Source: Flavobacteriales bacterium UBA4466
GTDB lineage: Bacteria > Bacteroidota > Bacteroidia > Flavobacteriales_D > Sanyastnellaceae
Direction of reading: 5' to 3'
Assembly: GCA_905182895.1 (NCBI GenBank)
Contig: CAJJDD010000012.1
Span: forward strand, 1 to 64,000
DNA length: 64,000 nt
Shown here piece by piece: positions 23,613 through 33,812 of the stretch. The notes under the pieces were generated by a model, which saw only the letters and a list, made by a program, of their open reading frames with translations, made no database searches and was not told the origin of the DNA. Numbering within the stretch: the first letter of the stretch is position 1; the number at the start of each line of letters is the position of its first letter. Both the position numbers and the translations under genes were made by a program.

Positions 23613-23823
23613 TGAAGATTATTTGAAATAGTTAGATGTATTGAGGTGTTGGGTTATCACCTATTCTGCAATGATTACCCCTAAAAAGGAAATAGATCTA
23701 TTAAGAAAGGGAGCTTAGCTTTACATTTTTTTTGGAGATTTTTTTGGCTTTTTACTGTCAATTTACTGCCAGTTATGAGCTATTTACGCCATTAATAGTA
23801 TATTGCAGTGTCTAACTGCAATC

Positions 23824-23860
23824 CAAAAAAAAAGCCCTAAACTATGAATAGAGTAGGGCT
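23824..23860 (-). terminator. Rho-independent terminator downstream of tRNA-Asn
   Basis: AGCCCTA...TAGGGCT stem; minus-strand T-run (plus-strand A-run at 23824-23833). Confidence 0.75.
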
Positions 23861-23869
23861 TTGTATGTG

Positions 23870-23943
23870 CTCTCCAAGTAGGACTTGAACCTACGACCCT
23901 CTGATTAACAGTCAGATGCTCTAACCAACTGAGCTATTGGAGA
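23870..23943 (-). tRNA. tRNA-Asn (GTT)
   Basis: Cloverleaf by eye: TCTCCAA/TTGGAGA acceptor, TCTGA CTGTTAA TCAGA anticodon arm, GTAGG TTCAAGT CCTAC T-arm. Confidence 0.95.
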
Positions 23944-24038
23944 AGATTTTATCCCATTTTTTCAAACGGACGGCAAATTTACGCCAATCTTTGTTTTCAA
24001 ACAATACCTTTGGCCAAAAATATTTAATCATTTCAAAA

Positions 24039-24945
24039 ATGAAATTAGTAGAAGTAGGTACAGTAGCATTTGACGCTATAGAAACTCCGTTTGGAAAAAC
24101 AGATAAAATCATCGGTGGAGCAGCCACTTACATAGGATTAGCAGCATCTTTCTTTATAGAAAAATCTGGATTAATCTCTGTTATCGGAGAAGATTTTCCG
24201 AGTGAATATATTGACTCACTCAAGAAAAAAGGAATAGATACGACAGGATTAGAGGTTATTCCTGGAGGAAAATCATTCTTTTGGTCAGGGAAATATCATG
24301 ACAACATGAATTCTAGAGACACTTTAATCACAGAATTGAATGTACTAGAGCACTTCGATCCAAAAGTACCAGAGGTTTACCAAGGATGCGAGTTTTTAAT
24401 GTTAGGTAACCTATCTCCTCAGGTTCAAGGAAAAGTATTAGACCAGTTAACTACCAGACCTAAATTAGTAGCTTTAGATACTATGAATTTCTGGATGGAC
24501 ATAGCTATGGAAGATTTAAAAGCAGTGATTAAAAGAATAGATCTGCTCATTATTAATGATGAAGAAGCTCGCCAGTTAAGTGGAGAATACTCCTTAAACC
24601 AAGCAGCACAAAAAATAATGGAGTTAGGCCCTAAAAACCTAATCATTAAAAAAGGGGAACACGGAGCACTTGTTTATCATGAAGATGGACTATTTTCAGC
24701 TCCAGCGGTGGTTTTAGATACAGTGAAAGACCCTACAGGAGCAGGAGACACATTTGCAGGTGGGTTTGGGTTACTTAGCGAGTAAGGGAGATGTAAACTT
24801 CAGCACATTAAAACAAGCCGTTTTAGCTGGCTCCGCTTTAGCTTCATTTACTTGTGAAGCATTCGGAACAGATAGATTATTCGAAATCACGAGAGAAGAC
24901 ATTGATATTAGAATAAGCGAAATTAAAGAGCTAATTAAAATTTAA
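24039..24945 (+). CDS. PfkB-family carbohydrate kinase, frameshift near 24765
   Basis: GGAATYIGLAASFF N-terminus and DPTGAGDTFAGGF...GYLASKGDVNFSTLKQAVLAGSALASFTCEAFGTDRL across two frames. Confidence 0.88.
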
Positions 24946-25817
24946 AAGGAGAAATAATCCTCTGGATTTAGAGGAGTCCCTTTTTGCCACATTTCGAAAT
25001 GAAGGTGAGTACCATCACTGTGCTCACCTGAATTTCCTACTATAGCCACACTTTCTCCAGAAATTATTTTATCTCCAGCACTTTTTAGAACAGCGCTATT
25101 GTGCTTGTAAATACTAATTAGATTATAATCATGCTGAATGTGAATTTCGTTCCCTCCGCTAGCGGTAAACCCAGAAAAAACAACAGTACCAGTGAGGATA
25201 GACTTTACTCGAGTCCCTTCAGCAGCAGAAACATCCACACCGTAGTGTCCGCTTTTAAAATCGATACCATCACTTAACACACCCTCTAGAGGTTTGTGAA
25301 GAAGCACCTCTTCTAAGAATTTTTTGGATTCAGAAAGATTAGACTCGCTAATATCTAATTCATTTTCTTGTTCTATTTGATTTCGAGCTAAAGAATCGAC
25401 ACCTGAAATAGTAAAGGTTAAATCGTCTTTTTGAGACTTTAATGAATCTTTTCCTTCCGAGATATCTTCTATTTTTTCACCTTTGAGTACAGCCTTCAGA
25501 TTCTTAAAATAGAGCTCATTTAGTGTAGATATCTGTTTTATTGAGTCAGCGGTGAGTTTGTTTTGAATATCAGCGGTGATTATTTCTTCATGTGGATACC
25601 CAGGGACATAGTATTTAATAGGCGTGTGAGCATATAAAAACCAAAAAAACAACCCAAAACCAAAAAACACCAGAGTGCTTATAAATAGTGTTTTAATAGG
25701 CGTTAAATTACCACTAAACTTCTCCTCAAAAGAAGTCTCTTTCAGTATAGTAACTCTATAGTTACTAGAAAGTTTATTTATAAAGTCTTTTTTCTTTTTT
25801 TTCTTTGGGAAAAGCAT
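24942..25817 (-). CDS. M23 family metallopeptidase (LytM-like)
   Basis: KSGHYGVDVSAAEGTRVKSILTGTVVFSG and GNSGEHSDGTHLHFEMWQKGTPLNPEDYF. Confidence 0.92.
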   Translation of the reverse strand: MLFPKKKKKKDFINKLSSNYRVTILKETSFEEKFSGNLTPIKTLFISTLVFFGFGLFFWFLYAHTPIKYYVPGYPHEEIITADIQNKLTADSIKQISTLNELYFKNLKAVLKGEKIEDISEGKDSLKSQKDDLTFTISGVDSLARNQIEQENELDISESNLSESKKFLEEVLLHKPLEGVLSDGIDFKSGHYGVDVSAAEGTRVKSILTGTVVFSGFTASGGNEIHIQHDYNLISIYKHNSAVLKSAGDKIISGESVAIVGNSGEHSDGTHLHFEMWQKGTPLNPEDYFSF

Positions 25818-25944
25818 GCTGTAAAAATGCTAATTATTAATGGAATCTAGAGAATTTTAGTCGCCCATTTAATAGTAACCTTAAAATGAAATAAATTTGT
25901 GTGTTTTCTGTTTATCAGTTAACCACAGACAATAATATTTCGAT

Positions 25945-28560
25945 TTGAGTAAAAAAACGTTCATAGCCATAAAACTAATTTGCCTTTCAGTTTTTTTAGT
26001 ACTGGGTCTTTCTCAGTGCTCTACCAAAAAAGATGGACTCACTAAAAGAATTTTTCATAATACAACCGCGAGATATAATGGGTTTTTCAATGCCAAAGAA
26101 GCTAAGAAAGAAGCTTTAGTATCCCTAGAAGAAAACCAAGAAGATGACTACGATAGCCTGCTTACTATATTCTTTTATCCCACAGAAGAAAATGTAAGTA
26201 TCATATTAGAGAATATGGAGAGAGTCGTGGAGAAAACGGAGTTTGTTATTGATAAACACGAAATGAAGGTTTCAAAAAGAGACAAGCGCTCTATAAAGAA
26301 ACCTGAGATGAATAGGTGGATAGATGATAACTGGCTCCTTATGGGACAGGCCTATTTTTACGAAAGAAATTACTTAAAGGCAGAGGAGATATTTCTATAC
26401 GTTAAAAGAAAATATGAAAAGGACGAGACTCGAGCGCTAGCTAACCTTTGGTTAGTGAGGACATATATAGCTCTAGGAGAAAAAAGCGAGGTTAAAGAAT
26501 ACATGGAGCAGTTATCTTCCATGAGAACATTTCCTGAAGAATACAGAGCAGAATACAACCTAGTGTTAGCAGATTTTGCCGTTCAACAAAATAAATTTAA
26601 AGATGCAGCACTGTATTTAGAGAACGCTATTTTATTTACAGACAAAAAAAAGGATAAAGCCAGACCAACATTCATTTTAGCTCAAGTTTACCAAAAGCTT
26701 GGGAAATCGAATGAGAGCATAGAAGCGTATAAACGAGTTTTAAAACTTAAACCATCTTACGAAATGTCCTTCTATTCTCAGATTAACCAAGCGATAGCTT
26801 TTAAGAGGAGGAACGGTAATAGCCAAGTAATAAAGGATAAGCTTAATAAAATGCTGCGTGACGAGAAGAACCTTGAGTATTTTGATCAAATATACTATGC
26901 GTTAGCGGAATTAGAAATTGAAGAGAGAAACCTTCCAAGAGGAATAGTGCTTCTAGATAAAAGTTTAGAAGTTAATGACGGAAACACTAAACAAAGAGCC
27001 AAAACATTTTTAAAACTAGCAGACATTAATTTCGACGAAAGAAATTATGAGAATGCGCAGCAGTACTATGACAGTACTACGTCTTTCATCCAAGAAACCC
27101 ACCCAAGGTTTAAGGATATAACCAACAAAGCAGCCAGCCTTACGGAATTAGTTACTAATCTAAGAATTATTGAAAGAGAGGACAGCCTTCTTCAGTTAGC
27201 CTCTTTATCCGAGGAAGATTTAACAAAGAGGATTGAAGAAATTATGAAGGAAGACGCTCGAAAAAGGGAAGAGGAGCGACAGAGAATTTTGGATGCTTTA
27301 GAAAGTGGTGATGAAATTACAAGCGTAGGTGATTTCTGGCCCTGGAACCCCACCTTAAGAACATCAGGAAAAACAAATTTCGCGGATGTTTGGGGCGAGA
27401 GAGAATTAGAAGACGATTGGAGAAGAAAAAACAAACAAAGCTTTGGAACCACAACGGAAGAAATTGTAGAAGAAGAAGTGATAAGGGAAGAAATAGAGGA
27501 AGGAAGGCCCTTTGAAGAATATTTAGCAGACATACCCAGCTCCCCAGAGCTTGTCTCAGTAAGCGTAGAAAAAAGAGCCGAAGCCAGGTATAATGCAGGA
27601 TTAATCTATAAAGAAAAACTAGATGATTTCGAGAATGCTGTGGAATCATTCGAGGTGTTAGTGACAGAAGGGGAAGAAAGCACTTTTCACCCAGTGACCT
27701 ATTATCAACTATATAGAACATACTTATCTAAAGAACAAGGAGGGTATTCTAATCCGTTTTGTGAAACCTGTAATTCTGCTCATTGGGCAGCACAAACTAA
27801 ATCGAGATACCCAGACTCTGAGTATACAATTCTAATAGACAACCCAGAATTCCAATCTATAAAAGAAATTAGAGAAGCAGAGGAAGTGGCGGCTTATGAA
27901 ATACTTTTCGATAAATATAGAAGAGAGCGGTTTAATGATGTTATTCAAGACGCCACAGCCGTAATTAATAACGAAGAAGAAAACCATCTTTTACCTAAAT
28001 ATTATTTGATAAAAGCATTAGCTATAGGTGAAATGTCTAGCATGTTTGGAGGAGCCCCAGAGGCATATAAATCAGCCCTTGAAACCACAGTTAGTGAGTA
28101 TAAAGAAACCGAAGAAGGAAAAACAGCCCAGAGATACTTAGATATTTTAAGTGGGAAAATCACCAAAGAAGAACCCAAGAGCAGACCGAACCTCTACTCC
28201 TTTAGAAGTGGAATGGGGCACTATGTAATAACATTAGTTCCATTAGAGGGAGGGAAAGTAAATAAAGCTCAATCAGACATTGCGAACTTTAATGCTACAT
28301 TCTTTAAGTCGTCCAGCCTAAATGTGAAAACTAGAGTATTGGGTAAAGAATACCAAATGATTTATGTGCGGGACTTCGAAAACGAAGACTCAGCAATGAT
28401 CTATTATAACGCTTTTAAAGTAAACCAGAACATACTAGGGGACTTAAATCAGTTGAATTATTATACTTTTGCTATCAGTAAGTCTAACTTTTCAGCACTT
28501 ACTAAAGATAGAGACCCCGAGAAGTATAATGAGTTTTTCCAAGAAAAGTATTTAAAATAG
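25945..28560 (+). CDS. Type IX secretion system lipoprotein PorW/SprE-like (TPR protein)
   Basis: Lipoprotein signal LGLSQCSTKKDGLTKRIFHNTTARYNGFFNAKEAKKEAL, TPR architecture, ~870 aa, next to a bactofilin and the atp operon. Confidence 0.85.
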   Translation: MSKKTFIAIKLICLSVFLVLGLSQCSTKKDGLTKRIFHNTTARYNGFFNAKEAKKEALVSLEENQEDDYDSLLTIFFYPTEENVSIILENMERVVEKTEFVIDKHEMKVSKRDKRSIKKPEMNRWIDDNWLLMGQAYFYERNYLKAEEIFLYVKRKYEKDETRALANLWLVRTYIALGEKSEVKEYMEQLSSMRTFPEEYRAEYNLVLADFAVQQNKFKDAALYLENAILFTDKKKDKARPTFILAQVYQKLGKSNESIEAYKRVLKLKPSYEMSFYSQINQAIAFKRRNGNSQVIKDKLNKMLRDEKNLEYFDQIYYALAELEIEERNLPRGIVLLDKSLEVNDGNTKQRAKTFLKLADINFDERNYENAQQYYDSTTSFIQETHPRFKDITNKAASLTELVTNLRIIEREDSLLQLASLSEEDLTKRIEEIMKEDARKREEERQRILDALESGDEITSVGDFWPWNPTLRTSGKTNFADVWGERELEDDWRRKNKQSFGTTTEEIVEEEVIREEIEEGRPFEEYLADIPSSPELVSVSVEKRAEARYNAGLIYKEKLDDFENAVESFEVLVTEGEESTFHPVTYYQLYRTYLSKEQGGYSNPFCETCNSAHWAAQTKSRYPDSEYTILIDNPEFQSIKEIREAEEVAAYEILFDKYRRERFNDVIQDATAVINNEEENHLLPKYYLIKALAIGEMSSMFGGAPEAYKSALETTVSEYKETEEGKTAQRYLDILSGKITKEEPKSRPNLYSFRSGMGHYVITLVPLEGGKVNKAQSDIANFNATFFKSSSLNVKTRVLGKEYQMIYVRDFENEDSAMIYYNAFKVNQNILGDLNQLNYYTFAISKSNFSALTKDRDPEKYNEFFQEKYLK

Positions 28561-28575
28561 AAATCACACAAGACC

Positions 28576-28977
28576 ATGGCCAGGAATAGTCAAAGCACAG
28601 CAGAAGGAGTACTAAATAGAATCGTAGAGGATTCTAGGATTACAGGTGAATTTAAGAGCACAAGCGATATTAGAATAGATGGAAGCTTGAATGGAAACTT
28701 GATGACTACCGGTAAACTTGTGTTGGGTGCTTCAGGAAGAATAGAAGGAGATGTTACCTGCGAGAATGCAGAAATCGAAGGGATAGTCTCGGGAAAAATT
28801 ATTGTAAGACAGTTATTAAGTTTAAAGGCCTCCTCTAGAGTAGAAGGAGACATTTATACAGATAAAATCTCTATTGAACCAGGAGCTGTTTTCACAGGAA
28901 CATGTAACATGGGAAAAGTGAAGGAGATGAACCAACCTAAAGCAAGTGAAAAAACCCAACAAGAGCAAGCGGTCTAA
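28576..28977 (+). CDS. Bactofilin (polymer-forming cytoskeletal protein)
   Basis: DIRIDGSLNGNLMTTGKLVLGASGRIEGDVTCENAEIEGIVSGKI repeat pattern. Confidence 0.93.
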   Translation: MARNSQSTAEGVLNRIVEDSRITGEFKSTSDIRIDGSLNGNLMTTGKLVLGASGRIEGDVTCENAEIEGIVSGKIIVRQLLSLKASSRVEGDIYTDKISIEPGAVFTGTCNMGKVKEMNQPKASEKTQQEQAV

Positions 28978-29173
28978 TCGCTACTTAGTTCTTTCAAGCG
29001 CAGGCTTACAAATGGGAGTAACTATTTATTTGGGAGCTTACTTAGGAAAATGGCTTGACGAAAAAAGCCCCTTAGATAAAAATTGGTATACCATCATTTG
29101 TACGCTTTCAGCAGTGGTTCTCGCGTTATGGCAATTATTAAGACAGGTAAATAAATTAAATGAAGAGAACTGA
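28946..29173 (+). CDS. AtpZ/AtpI-family membrane protein
   Basis: LSSAGLQMGVTIYLGAYLGKWLDEK; directly precedes the ATP synthase genes. Start codon uncertain because it overlaps the bactofilin. Confidence 0.8.
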   Translation: MKKPNKSKRSNRYLVLSSAGLQMGVTIYLGAYLGKWLDEKSPLDKNWYTIICTLSAVVLALWQLLRQVNKLNEEN

Positions 29174-29561
29174 TTTACAGGTAATTATTAAATTTTTTTC
29201 CTTCTTAGTGGTTATACTTTCCATCGTTTCTTACGGTCAAATCTTTATTTTAAAGAATAATGAGTTGTGGGACGCCATAACACGCCAAGGTTTGTTTTGG
29301 ACTTACCTATTTAATGGAATTATTACGCTAACTATTTTTAGTACACTCATGTTTCTCAAACAGAAACATATGGCGTCTTTAGGCTTTTTCTTTTTAGCTG
29401 GGAGTCTGGTGAAAATAATTTTATTCTTCATTCTTTTTAGACCAGGATACTCAGCAGACGGGTTAATCTCAAGCCTTGAGTTTGCAGAGTTTTTTGTTCC
29501 GTATGGAGTGTGTTTGTTTTTCGAGGTCTTTTATATGGTGAGAGTACTTATGAAAGATTAA
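29160..29561 (+). CDS. Small multi-TM protein of the atp cluster (AtpI-like position)
   Basis: Four hydrophobic segments; overlaps upstream gene and precedes atpB. Confidence 0.6.
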   Translation: MKRTDLQVIIKFFSFLVVILSIVSYGQIFILKNNELWDAITRQGLFWTYLFNGIITLTIFSTLMFLKQKHMASLGFFFLAGSLVKIILFFILFRPGYSADGLISSLEFAEFFVPYGVCLFFEVFYMVRVLMKD

Positions 29562-29663
29562 AGATTCGCGTTGCAAAACCAAGCAACATCTATGAAGCTC
29601 AACAAAGGAAGCTTTGTCTTATAATTTCTCTTTGAGAATGTGGTTTAAACATAAAATAATTCG

Positions 29664-29671
29664 TACGTTTG
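29664..29671 (+). promoter_or_regulatory. Bacteroidota -7 element TACGTTTG upstream of atpB
   Basis: TAnnTTTG followed by CACCG about 37 bp before ATG 29708. Confidence 0.5.
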
Positions 29672-29707
29672 CACCGATTTTTGAAAGACGTCAATCTGTA
29701 GCTCTAA

Positions 29708-30820
29708 ATGAGATTAAAAAACTTCGCGAAAGCACTGATTTTAACTGCCTTAACCACTCCGGTTTTCGCATCTTCCCAAGATTCTGATCACTCAGATTCT
29801 GACCACAATGAGCACACCACAAGCCACCAAAATGATGCCGTAGATACGAAAGAAGAAATTAAGTCGTATATAATGCATCACTTGGAAGATACCTACCACT
29901 TCGGTATTTGGGATAAGGCGGGTATTTCATTTCCTCTTCCAGTTATTTTGTTCGATGAAGGGTTACATGTGTTTTCATCAAACAAATTTGCAGATGACCA
30001 CGGTCATCACGAAGGAATAGCAGAAAGCAGCGGGAAATATTACAAAATAGACCACGCCAAGATTTACAGAACAGAAATGAAAAATGGAATACTTCCATTA
30101 GATTTTTCAATCACTAAAAATGTAGCTTGCATGCTAATTGCATTTTTTTTACTGTTGCTATTTTTTTTTAGAAGTCTAGGAAAGTCATATGCGGCTAATG
30201 GAGGAATTTCAAAAGGAGTGGGGAGATTTATGGAGCCTATTGTTCTCTACGTAAGAGACGATATCGCTAGACCTAATATTGGAGAGAAGAAGTATAAAAA
30301 ATATTTACCCTTTCTCTTAACAATCTTCTTTTTTGTTTGGTTCTTAAATATTTTCGGACTTACGCCGCTTGGAGTTAATGTAACAGGAAACATTGCTGTC
30401 ACATTTGCTCTAGCTCTGCTGGTTTTCTTGTTCACTAATTTCACTGGAACTAAAGATTATTGGATGCACTTGTTTAATCCATTAGGAAACGCGATGCCTT
30501 GGTATGGAAAAGCTGTGTTATATATCATCCTTATACCAATTGAGATATTAGGAATTTTTATAAAACCTTTCTCATTAATGATTAGACTTTATGCCAACAT
30601 GCAAGCAGGTCACATTGTATTAATGAGTTTAGTTGGGTTGATATACATATTTGGAAACATGATGGGAGGAAGTCTTTCCTTTTTATTAGCGTTTGCCATC
30701 TCATTAATTGAAGTTTTAGTAGCGTTACTACAAGCGTACATTTTTACTATGCTAGCTGCACTTTATTTTGGATTCGCTGCTGAAGAGCACGAGCACCATG
30801 ACGAGGCGCACGCTCACTAG
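29708..30820 (+). CDS. atpB: F0F1 ATP synthase subunit a
   Basis: IKPFSLMIRLYANMQAGHIVLMSL and VALLQAYIFTMLAALYFG. Confidence 0.96.
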   Translation: MRLKNFAKALILTALTTPVFASSQDSDHSDSDHNEHTTSHQNDAVDTKEEIKSYIMHHLEDTYHFGIWDKAGISFPLPVILFDEGLHVFSSNKFADDHGHHEGIAESSGKYYKIDHAKIYRTEMKNGILPLDFSITKNVACMLIAFFLLLLFFFRSLGKSYAANGGISKGVGRFMEPIVLYVRDDIARPNIGEKKYKKYLPFLLTIFFFVWFLNIFGLTPLGVNVTGNIAVTFALALLVFLFTNFTGTKDYWMHLFNPLGNAMPWYGKAVLYIILIPIEILGIFIKPFSLMIRLYANMQAGHIVLMSLVGLIYIFGNMMGGSLSFLLAFAISLIEVLVALLQAYIFTMLAALYFGFAAEEHEHHDEAHAH

Positions 30821-30864
30821 TGAAATTAAGAATTGAATTTATTAACAAGTAAATATATATAGAC

Positions 30865-31059
30865 ATGGAAATTCCAGTAATGGTAGGAGCCGGATTGGTT
30901 GTAATTGGAGTAGGTATTGGTATTGGTAGAATCGGTGGTTCTGCAATGGATGCAATTGCTCGTCAGCCAGAGGCAACAAACAAAATTCAAACTGCAATGC
31001 TTATCGCAGCTGCACTTATTGAAGGAATTGGTTTCGCAGCGTTATTCGCTGTATCATAA
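30865..31059 (+). CDS. atpE: ATP synthase F0 subunit c
   Basis: GIGIGRIGGSAMDAIARQPEATNKIQTAMLIAAALIEGIGFAALFAV. Confidence 0.97.
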   Translation: MEIPVMVGAGLVVIGVGIGIGRIGGSAMDAIARQPEATNKIQTAMLIAAALIEGIGFAALFAVS

Positions 31060-31077
31060 ACCAAACGTTTTTTAGAT

Positions 31078-31111
31078 TCATCTGCAGCGGTTGGCTGCAG
31101 ATGAGTTTTTA
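31078..31111 (+). terminator. Terminator-like hairpin between atpE and atpF
   Basis: Perfect 10-bp stem CATCTGCAGC-GGTTG-GCTGCAGATG followed by AGTTTTTAAATT. Confidence 0.65.
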
Positions 31112-31124
31112 AATTATATAGAAA

Positions 31125-31626
31125 ATGGATAAATTACTTAATGACTTTTCACTTGGTTTGTTTGTATGGCAAACCTTGTTATTTCTTCTTTTATTATTTC
31201 TTCTAAAGAAATTTGCTTGGAAGCCTATCCTAGATGCGGTAGACGAAAGAGAGAAATCTATAGAAGCTGCCCTAAAGGGAGCTGAAGAAGCAGAAAGAAG
31301 AATGCAAGCCCTTCAGGCAGATAATGAGGCGGCTAAAAAGGAAGCGATGATAGAGAGAGACGCTATCATGAAAGAAGCTAGAGACACTAGAGATGACATC
31401 ATCTCTGATGCCAAAACGGCTGCTTCGGAAGAAGGAGTTAAAATGATAGCTTCCGCTAGAGAAGAAATAGAAATTCAGAAGAAAGCTGCTATTGCTGATA
31501 TAAAAACACAAGGTAGCTTCTCTTTCTTTAGATATAGCTGAAAAAGTAGTTAGACAGAAGCTTTCTGAAGACGGAAGTCAAAAGGAGCTTATAGATACGC
31601 TTTTAAACGAATCAAAGCTGAATTAA
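31125..31626 (+). CDS. atpF: F0F1 ATP synthase subunit b, 1-nt frameshift near 31512
   Basis: N-terminal TM plus coiled coil; removing one G in ACACAAGGTAGC restores IKTQVASLSLDIAEKVVRQKLSEDGSQKELIDTLLNESKLN. Confidence 0.93.
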
Positions 31627-31627
31627 G

Positions 31628-32185
31628 ATGAAAATCACTAAAGCGGCTAATAGATATGCGAAGTCACTTCTTGATCTTTCTATAGAACAGAATAAGGTTG
31701 AAGAGGTGTTTGAAGACATGTCTAATCTGGCTAAAACTATTGAAGGAAGCAGAGATCTTCGTGTTATGCTGAACAGTCCTGTTATTAAACCAGATGCTAA
31801 AGCTAAGGTTTTAACTCAGATTTTTTCAGGAAACGTAGGAGAGATGACAGCTAAGTTTATCGCTCTTATTACCAACAAAGGAAGAGAGGCATTGCTAGGA
31901 GGAATAGCTCATGCGTTTTTATTTCAGTATAAAGCGTTTAAAAACATTTCTCAGGCTGAGGTAATTTCTTCTGCGCCATTAGACGCTGAGACTAAAGCAA
32001 AAGTAGAGGAGGTTCTTCAGAAATTAGCTCCAGGGTTATCAGACTTAAAAGAGACAATAAACCCAGACTTGATAGGCGGGTATATACTCAAAGTGGGTGA
32101 CCAGATGATAGACGCATCAGTAAGCACACAATTAAGAGAATTAAGAAGAGAATTTACAGAGAATCTATACGTACCTGGATTCTAA
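31628..32185 (+). CDS. atpH: ATP synthase F1 subunit delta
   Basis: ANRYAKSLLDLSIEQNKVEEVFEDM...LIGGYILKVGDQMIDASVSTQLREL. Confidence 0.95.
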   Translation: MKITKAANRYAKSLLDLSIEQNKVEEVFEDMSNLAKTIEGSRDLRVMLNSPVIKPDAKAKVLTQIFSGNVGEMTAKFIALITNKGREALLGGIAHAFLFQYKAFKNISQAEVISSAPLDAETKAKVEEVLQKLAPGLSDLKETINPDLIGGYILKVGDQMIDASVSTQLRELRREFTENLYVPGF

Positions 32186-32215
32186 GAAATTAATAATAGG
32201 TAAAACCAAGAAAAA

Positions 32216-33790
32216 ATGGCTGAAGTAAAACCAGCAGAAGTTTCTGCAATTTTAAGAGAGCAACTTGCCGGAGTAAAAACTGAAGTGGAACTACAAGAAG
32301 TAGGTACCATTCTTCAAGTTGGAGATGGTATTGCTAGAATCTACGGATTATCTAACGTACAAGCTGGAGAGCTTGTTGAATTCGAAAACGGGGTAAAAGG
32401 CATCGTACTTAACCTAGAAGAGGATAATGTAGGAGCTGTACTTCTAGGACCTTCAGGAAACCTAAGAGAAGGATCTTCTGTTAAAAGAACAGGAACTATC
32501 GCCTCTATTAATGTAGGTGAAGGAATGTTAGGTAGAGTTGTCAATACTCTTGGAGAACCAATAGACGGTAAAGGACCCATAGAAGGAAAACTATACGAAA
32601 TGCCTATCGAAAGAAAGGCGCCAGGTGTAATTTACCGTCAGCCGGTAGAAGAGCCTATGCAAACAGGTATAAAGGCTATCGATGCCATGATTCCAATAGG
32701 AAGAGGTCAAAGAGAGCTTATTATTGGTGATAGACAGACAGGAAAGTCTACTGTAGCTATTGATACTATTATCAATCAAAAAGAATTTTACGATGCTGGT
32801 GAGCCAGTATTCTGTATATATGTAGCTATTGGTCAGAAAGGATCTACAGTAGCACAAACAGTAAAAACATTAGAAGAAAACGGAGCTATGCCTTACACGG
32901 TAGTAGTAGCCGCCACAGCTTCTGAGCCAACTCCTCTCCAGTATTACTCTGCATTCTCTGGAGCTGCTATCGGTGAATTCTTTAGAGACACAGGGAGACC
33001 AGCACTTATTGTTTATGATGATTTATCGAAGCAAGCAGTAGCATATAGAGAAGTATCTCTTCTTCTAAGAAGACCTCCAGGCAGAGAGGCCTACCCAGGA
33101 GATGTGTTTTACTTACACTCTAGACTTTTAGAAAGAGCAGCTAAGATTAATTCATCAGACGCTATAGCAGCTGACATGAATGACCTTCCAGACTCTCTTA
33201 AAGGAATAGTTAAAGGAGGTGGTTCACTAACAGCTCTGCCAATTATCGAAACTCAAGCAGGAGATGTATCTGCATATATCCCTACGAATGTAATTTCTAT
33301 TACAGACGGTCAGATATTCTTAGAGTCCAATTTATTCTTAGCAGGTGTTAGGCCAGCTATTAATGTTGGTATCTCAGTATCTAGAGTAGGAGGGAACGCA
33401 CAGATAAAATCTATGAAGAAGGTATCTGGAACATTGAAGTTAGATCAAGCTCAATATAGAGAATTAGAAGCATTTGCTAAGTTCGGTTCGGATTTAGATG
33501 AAGCGACTTTATCTGTAATTGAAAAAGGAAAAAGAAACGTAGAAATCCTTAAGCAAGCTCAGAACTCGCCTATGAAAGTAGAAGAGCAAACAGCTATTAT
33601 TTATGCTGGAACTAAAGGGCTACTTAGATCAGTTCCTGTAAAGAAGATTAAAGAATTCGAGGTGAAGTTTATCGACTTTATGAGGGCTAATCACCAAAAT
33701 ACTTTAGACGCTCTAAAAACAGGTAAACTTACTAGTGAGATAAGCGCAACTTTAGAAAAAGTAGTAGCAGATTTATCGGCTACTTACTAA
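32216..33790 (+). CDS. atpA: F0F1 ATP synthase subunit alpha
   Basis: [15 protein letters not shown] Walker [30 protein letters not shown]. Confidence 0.98.
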   Translation: MAEVKPAEVSAILREQLAGVKTEVELQEVGTILQVGDGIARIYGLSNVQAGELVEFENGVKGIVLNLEEDNVGAVLLGPSGNLREGSSVKRTGTIASINVGEGMLGRVVNTLGEPIDGKGPIEGKLYEMPIERKAPGVIYRQPVEEPMQTGIKAIDAMIPIGRGQRELIIGDRQTGKSTVAIDTIINQKEFYDAGEPVFCIYVAIGQKGSTVAQTVKTLEENGAMPYTVVVAATASEPTPLQYYSAFSGAAIGEFFRDTGRPALIVYDDLSKQAVAYREVSLLLRRPPGREAYPGDVFYLHSRLLERAAKINSSDAIAADMNDLPDSLKGIVKGGGSLTALPIIETQAGDVSAYIPTNVISITDGQIFLESNLFLAGVRPAINVGISVSRVGGNAQIKSMKKVSGTLKLDQAQYRELEAFAKFGSDLDEATLSVIEKGKRNVEILKQAQNSPMKVEEQTAIIYAGTKGLLRSVPVKKIKEFEVKFIDFMRANHQNTLDALKTGKLTSEISATLEKVVADLSATY

Positions 33791-33812
33791 ACCTAACTCA
33801 GAATAAGGGGAT

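Noticed and set aside
27192-27721. Two minus-strand ORFs (113 and 134 aa)
   Set aside because: Shadow ORFs of the intact porW/sprE-like gene; Ser/Leu-rich, no signals.
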